DNA from: JAWOGN01 sp046496815
GTDB lineage: Bacteria > Desulfobacterota > DSM-4660 > Desulfatiglandales > Desulfatiglandaceae
Direction: 5' to 3'
Assembly (NCBI GenBank): GCA_046496815.1
Contig: JAWOGN010000361.1
Span: forward strand, 1-9,890
DNA: 9,890 nt
Shown: positions 6,731 through 9,890 of the stretch, piece by piece
Layout: each line of letters starts with the position of its first letter
Position numbering within the stretch: the stretch's first letter is position 1
Position numbers and translations under genes: made by a program
Notes under the pieces: model-generated
Told to the model about the DNA's origin: nothing
Database searches by the model: none
What the model saw: only the letters and a program-made list of their open reading frames with translations

Positions 6731-7954
6731 TTATCCTTCCAGAAACGATTCAAGGGCCACCATTTGATGGATCGCCTGTCCAATTGCCACTTGAAAGCTG
6801 CTGGTCGAGAGCCCGAGTCTATCCCAAGCCTCACAGTCAAGAGGCGGCACAAGAATTTCGCCACTGCTCCCCATGCCCAAACCGTTGACGATGATGTCCG
6901 CCAAATGCACAATGGCGGCTGAGATCGGATCAGGAGCGTTTGAAGGGTTGTGATGATAGAATATGTTACTCTCCAGCGCAGGAGGCAATCTCCACTCCCT
7001 CAAGAGGTATTTGCCGATATCGGTGTGTCTGCAGCCCAAATAAATATCTTCCGCTTCGTACAGAAGCCCATTTGAAGCCCTGCACACACGCAACAGATTC
7101 TTTGCATGCCCGGGGAAATACTTGTAGACGATCAGTCTTCCGATATCGTGCAAAAGACCTGAAACGAACAATTGCTCTGTTTGGGGCATGTGCTTGTGGG
7201 CAGCCAGCAGTCTTGACATAATGCCACACGCAAGCCCGTGCCTCAGAAAGGAATACATATCCAAAATTTCTTTTGGAATACCTTGGAAATTGGTAATCAT
7301 GCTGATGCCAAGCGCCAGACTGCTGATCTCTCTTGTCCCGATGATTGTTACGGCTCTGGATATGCTCTCTATCTTTGAAGGGAATCCGTAGAAGGGGGAA
7401 TTCACAATTCGCAGCAAGAGTGCCGTCAGACTCGGGCTTTTGTTTACCACTTGAGCGATATTGTCCGTAGAGGCGAGGGGGTCAACAATAACCTCATTCA
7501 GTTCAAAAACGATGGAGGGGATTTCAGGCAGCTTGATTTCCGTGTTGAGAATCTTTTGTCGCACATCCAACTTGGGATAGTCTCCGGGGATACCGGACTG
7601 TTTCGCGGGGATGTCTTTATGAAGTTCTGAGACGCCGTTTCGGCTTCTAAACAATACGGACAGTCTGAATATCTCCCTTATTGCGGGATGATCCGGATCA
7701 ACATGACAAAAGAACGGCTTTGTTTTTTCTTTGATCTTCTCAATTCGCTCGGGGCTCACATCGGCTTCGGGATTTTCTTCATTTCCGCCATTCCCGACCA
7801 CATTGACTTCCGTCACCCCCCAGATTTTAAATATCCTGATATGTCTGGCCTCCAGTTCCTGACCCTTTGCCAGCAGAAGTTTTCCTTTCATATCCTTGAC
7901 GTCGTCCGCCAGAATCATACCTTCTTTTAAACTGTCTGTTCGCAAAATACCCAT
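6731..7954 (-). CDS. HDOD domain signalling protein
   Basis: A 407-residue cytoplasmic protein, first gene of the cluster. Residues 1-55 match the N-terminal module often seen before HD-GYP-type proteins (LKEGMILADDVKDMKGKLLLAKGQ..., then a conserved WG turn). A variable acidic linker follows, then an HDOD domain from about 135 to 355, with LPEIPSIVFELNEV, the NSPFYGF turn at 185-191, a SISRAVTIIGTREI segment and GLLHDIGRL around 267-274. HDOD domains are relatives of HD phosphohydrolases, usually described as non-enzymatic signalling or scaffold modules linked to chemotaxis, c-di-GMP and stress control. Several potential HD metal ligands remain here: H239, H269/D270, H310, H334/H335 and D353, so residual hydrolase activity cannot be excluded. 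The ATG at 7954 follows GAGG with 8-base spacing. The stop lies 7 bases before the GAF hybrid kinase start. Its exact role in the relay is unknown. Confidence 0.9.
   Translation of the reverse strand: MGILRTDSLKEGMILADDVKDMKGKLLLAKGQELEARHIRIFKIWGVTEVNVVGNGGNEENPEADVSPERIEKIKEKTKPFFCHVDPDHPAIREIFRLSVLFRSRNGVSELHKDIPAKQSGIPGDYPKLDVRQKILNTEIKLPEIPSIVFELNEVIVDPLASTDNIAQVVNKSPSLTALLLRIVNSPFYGFPSKIESISRAVTIIGTREISSLALGISMITNFQGIPKEILDMYSFLRHGLACGIMSRLLAAHKHMPQTEQLFVSGLLHDIGRLIVYKYFPGHAKNLLRVCRASNGLLYEAEDIYLGCRHTDIGKYLLREWRLPPALESNIFYHHNPSNAPDPISAAIVHLADIIVNGLGMGSSGEILVPPLDCEAWDRLGLSTSSFQVAIGQAIHQMVALESFLEG
6734..6739 (-). promoter_or_regulatory. Ribosome binding site for the GAF hybrid kinase, inside the HDOD gene end
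   Basis: GAAGGA occupies the last two sense codons of the HDOD gene and lies 10 bases before the ATG at 6723. This supports that start over the longer open frame and suggests coupled translation of the two genes. Confidence 0.5.
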
Positions 7955-8029
7955 TTCTTAAACCTCAGAGGATGGTGTGGGGAGAATAGCGCATGTCACG
8001 CGGAATACACGCCGTCATCGGCTACCAAC

Positions 8030-8042
8030 GCACGAATCGTGC
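8030..8042. repeat. 13-bp perfect palindrome with adjacent half-site, possible operator
   Basis: GCACGA-A-TCGTGC is a perfect inverted repeat around one central base. The half-site ATCGTGC recurs as a direct repeat at 8047-8053, 11 bases on. It lies 76 bases upstream of the first gene of the cluster, a usual place for an operator. No regulator family can be assigned from the sequence. Confidence 0.4.
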
Positions 8043-8044
8043 CG
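8030..8044 (-). promoter_or_regulatory. Sigma-54-like element facing the minus-strand cluster
   Basis: Read on the minus strand the sequence is CGGCACG-N4-GTGC, with GG at 8043-8042 and GC at 8031-8030 separated by exactly ten bases. It has two mismatches to TGGCACG-N4-TTGC. Transcription would start near 8018, about 64 bases before the HDOD start codon at 7954. It shares the octamer GGCACGAT with the better site upstream of the plus-strand gene. The overlapping palindrome is an alternative explanation for the same bases. Confidence 0.3.
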
Positions 8045-8384
8045 GGATCGTGCAGGAAATAAATCCACATTAATTTCAGAATGTTATATATTTTGGTTAG
8101 GGATATTGAAGTTAAATACGTTCTAAATTGATTCCAAGTGCTTTGAATTCGTCAAAGTTTTGACTCATTAGTGGGATAAGGAAGCCGTGTATCTTCTCAA
8201 CAAAATAGCGGAATGACGCGGAATCCAGCAGGCACACCGCATCTTATTGAGATATTAAGAAATAGTGGCGGCGGATGAAAGGAGACATGCGGAAATCACA
8301 GTTGCAGACAGGGTATCGGAGTGGCTTGTGCGGCACAGCCTTTGGGTTCGAAGAATTGCATTGACGGGAGTTGAGGAGCCCATT

Positions 8385-9890
8385 TCATGCCAAAGACGAT
8401 GGAAGACAGACCCTCAGCGCATTTCCTCCCCCGCCTCGATCCTTCAGTTCGATCCTCCCGTTGTGAGCTTCGATGATCTTTCTCGCCATGGGTAAACCCA
8501 GCCCTCCGTCGAAGGTCTTCGCGGAAAGATTTGAATCCATCAACGCATTCCGCATGTCGTCCGGCAATGGTTTTCCGGTGTCTGAAATGGTGACGCATAT
8601 TTCTCCGGTCCGGGGGACCGGTCTGACGGACATATTCACCTCGCCGTGATTTGAACCGATCATGCGAATCGCGTTTCTCAAAAGTTGCGCGATAACGCTG
8701 GCGATCCCTTCCGTATCTCCGGACACTCGGATCGGTTCTTCGGGAAAATCCCGGAAAACTCCGATCCGCTTCTCCCGAAAAAGATCGTCGAATTCCTTGA
8801 GGACGCGCTCTATGACGCCTACCAGTTCTATTTCAGAAAAGACGGGCTCATACCCCTTGGCGTATTCCACCATTTCCTTCAAAACGCGCTCGAGCCGGGT
8901 GGATTCTTCGGCGATGATTTTTGCGTATTGCCCACCACGATCTTCCTCTCTTGCCTGCATTGCCAGTCTCCTGGCAAAACCACCGATGGCGAGCAGTGGA
9001 TTGCGAATTTCGTGGGCCACAGCATCCAGGGTATTTTGTAAAATGTCCTTTCGTCCCTTGGTCATCTCCTCCGACATACTGCTCAAGGATTGGCCATACC
9101 GGTTCACATGCTCCAGGAGCCCCTGAAACGAATTTTCCATGGAGGTGCTGATTCGGGCCAGGGCCTGATTCGCCTTTTCCATGACGCCCAGGATATCCGT
9201 CTGGGAATCCACTTTTATGCGGAGTTGCGCCGCCAACTCCTCCACCTTGTTAAAGATCTCAGATAGCGCTTCATCGATCCGCTCATGTTTTATCTTCAGT
9301 ATGCTTTCAGCTTCCTGTTGCAGGCCATAAAAATCCGGTTCTTCCCCGAACACGACTTCCGTGAGCCTTCTTGCCGATTCTGTGACCTTGCAAAGCGCCG
9401 GTCGCTCCGGGCGAAGCGCTTCGGCTCCAAACCATTTCTGGCTTTCCACCAGGTGATCTGAAAATCGCCACCGCTTGAAAACAAGGCCGCCCATTTCTCT
9501 GTGATTCACCCCCAGGTTCGCTTCCTCCCACGATATGACCCCCTCCAAGGGTACATTTCCCGCAGGAAATGCCCGCTTCATCTCGGCGGAGGAGATTTCA
9601 TACAGCATGAGTGTCCCAATCTCCAGAATCAATCCCGCGATAAAGGCTTCCTCCGGATTCACGTCACCTATTTGTGCAGATTTTGCGAAAGCTTGTGAAA
9701 TGAGGGCCCGGTAGAGTGAAGTTTTCCAAAAAAGATCATAGTCCATGCCCCCTTGCCTTCCCATGGGAAACATATCTCTCAAGGAAATGCTTAACGCCAT
9801 GATCCGCACCCGCTTGAACCCCAGAAGAACGACCGCCTGGGAAACCGACGTAACCCGTTCGGGCCGCGCAAAAAAAGCACTGCCTACCAA
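8385..9890 (-). CDS. HDOD-histidine kinase fusion, 5' end outside the window
   Basis: This is the C-terminal 501 residues of a longer protein. The frame runs off the right edge, and the TTG at 9890 is an internal leucine, not a start, because it falls inside an HDOD motif (GSAFFARPERVTSVSQAVVLLGF). The visible HDOD part (about 1-195 of the partial numbering) has LILEIG at 87-92 where HD-type proteins have LLHDIG, so the HD pair is replaced by Leu-Glu and this domain should be a non-catalytic sensor or scaffold. A long helical, probably coiled-coil linker (about 190-285) leads to HisKA with H293 in VAHEIRNPL, then a HATPase domain with N406 (LLRNAIRM), D437 (SDTG) and a GGLGLPMA nucleotide box at 462-469. 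There is no receiver, so phosphate must go to a separate regulator; the receiver proteins nearby are candidates (inference). The gene is in the same direction as the cluster but separated from it by 430 bp. Confidence 0.9.
   Translation of the reverse strand: MVGSAFFARPERVTSVSQAVVLLGFKRVRIMALSISLRDMFPMGRQGGMDYDLFWKTSLYRALISQAFAKSAQIGDVNPEEAFIAGLILEIGTLMLYEISSAEMKRAFPAGNVPLEGVISWEEANLGVNHREMGGLVFKRWRFSDHLVESQKWFGAEALRPERPALCKVTESARRLTEVVFGEEPDFYGLQQEAESILKIKHERIDEALSEIFNKVEELAAQLRIKVDSQTDILGVMEKANQALARISTSMENSFQGLLEHVNRYGQSLSSMSEEMTKGRKDILQNTLDAVAHEIRNPLLAIGGFARRLAMQAREEDRGGQYAKIIAEESTRLERVLKEMVEYAKGYEPVFSEIELVGVIERVLKEFDDLFREKRIGVFRDFPEEPIRVSGDTEGIASVIAQLLRNAIRMIGSNHGEVNMSVRPVPRTGEICVTISDTGKPLPDDMRNALMDSNLSAKTFDGGLGLPMARKIIEAHNGRIELKDRGGGGNALRVCLPSSLA

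Larger units (their letters stand above)
7955..8384. other. Non-coding intergenic region between two minus-strand signalling genes
   Basis: I find no convincing gene in these 430 bases. The stretch near the cluster (about 8030-8053) holds a palindrome and a sigma-54-like element, described separately. About 8055-8170 is clearly AT-richer than the genes and is the natural promoter zone for the cluster; on the minus strand it contains a TATAAC hexamer and a TTGACG hexamer, but not at a convincing mutual spacing. An imperfect hairpin (8323-8340, GGCT/AGCC with a GTG/CAC extension) lies about 45 bases after the end of the HDOD-kinase gene and lacks a T-run, so I do not call it a terminator. Confidence 0.6.

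Noticed and set aside
6724..6912. N-terminal extension of the GAF hybrid kinase to an ATG at 6912
   Set aside because: It would overlap the conserved C-terminal end of the HDOD gene by about 180 bases and encodes a Trp/Arg-rich stretch with no domain. The ATG at 6723 has a ribosome site and natural spacing.
8323..8340. Hairpin downstream of the HDOD-kinase gene as a rho-independent terminator
   Set aside because: The stem needs a bulge, the loop is only three bases, and no T-run follows in the direction of transcription.
8275..8364. 29-codon plus-strand small ORF with AAAGGAG just before an internal ATG (8287)
   Set aside because: The AAAGGAG is only two bases from the ATG at 8287, too close for good initiation, and the ATG at 8275 has no Shine-Dalgarno sequence. 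The peptide shows no membrane segment or known toxin pattern.
8265..8495. Plus-strand open frame starting with GTG in the intergenic region
   Set aside because: Over 100 bases overlap the C-terminal coding end of the HDOD-kinase gene on the other strand. It has no convincing ribosome site and a low-complexity Arg/Trp-rich translation without a recognisable motif.
1..9890. CRISPR arrays, tRNA/rRNA genes, insertion sequences or phage genes
   Set aside because: I saw no spaced direct repeats, no tRNA-like cloverleaf sequence, no transposase or integrase motifs, and no long terminal inverted repeats. Nearly all of the window is accounted for by signalling genes.

Overview
The window is almost entirely two-component and cyclic-di-GMP signalling machinery. 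Multidomain hybrid histidine kinases, HDOD proteins, a separate Hpt phosphotransfer protein, intermediate G+C and good Shine-Dalgarno sites fit a Gram-negative, signalling-rich bacterium. A Desulfobacterota/deltaproteobacterial origin is my best guess, from architecture and style only. There are no housekeeping genes, RNA genes, mobile elements or CRISPR arrays to settle the taxonomy.

Layout, left to right. (1) 1-210 is a leader region with a good sigma-54-type -24/-12 promoter. It precedes a plus-strand gene (211-903) encoding a J-domain-like module, with an intact HPD tripeptide, fused to a response-regulator receiver. (2) 904-1046 is a short convergent intergenic gap with weak terminator-like hairpins. 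(3) 1047-7954 is one compact minus-strand gene cluster, read from right to left: HDOD protein, GAF-type hybrid histidine kinase with two receivers, small Hpt protein, receiver-GGDEF diguanylate cyclase, and receiver-PAS-kinase-receiver hybrid. The gaps are 7 bp, a 4-base ATGA stop/start overlap, 58 bp and 28 bp, so this is very probably one transcript. (4) 7955-8384 is a 430-bp non-coding stretch with an AT-rich core, a perfect 13-bp palindrome and a second sigma-54-like element facing the cluster. (5) 8385-9890 is the 3' part of another minus-strand gene, an HDOD domain fused to a histidine kinase core. Its 5' end lies beyond the window.

How the parts may work together (inference). The GAF hybrid kinase can autophosphorylate and pass phosphate through its receivers to the translationally coupled Hpt protein. 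That protein could then charge the receiver of the diguanylate cyclase and/or the N-terminal receiver of the last kinase. The relay would therefore control c-di-GMP synthesis, with HDOD proteins as additional signalling or scaffold components. The sites before the plus-strand gene and before the cluster share the octamer GGCACGAT in sigma-54-like context, which hints at common control. The least ordinary items are the J-domain/receiver fusion and the HDOD-kinase fusion. I do not see a clearly new defence or metabolic system.
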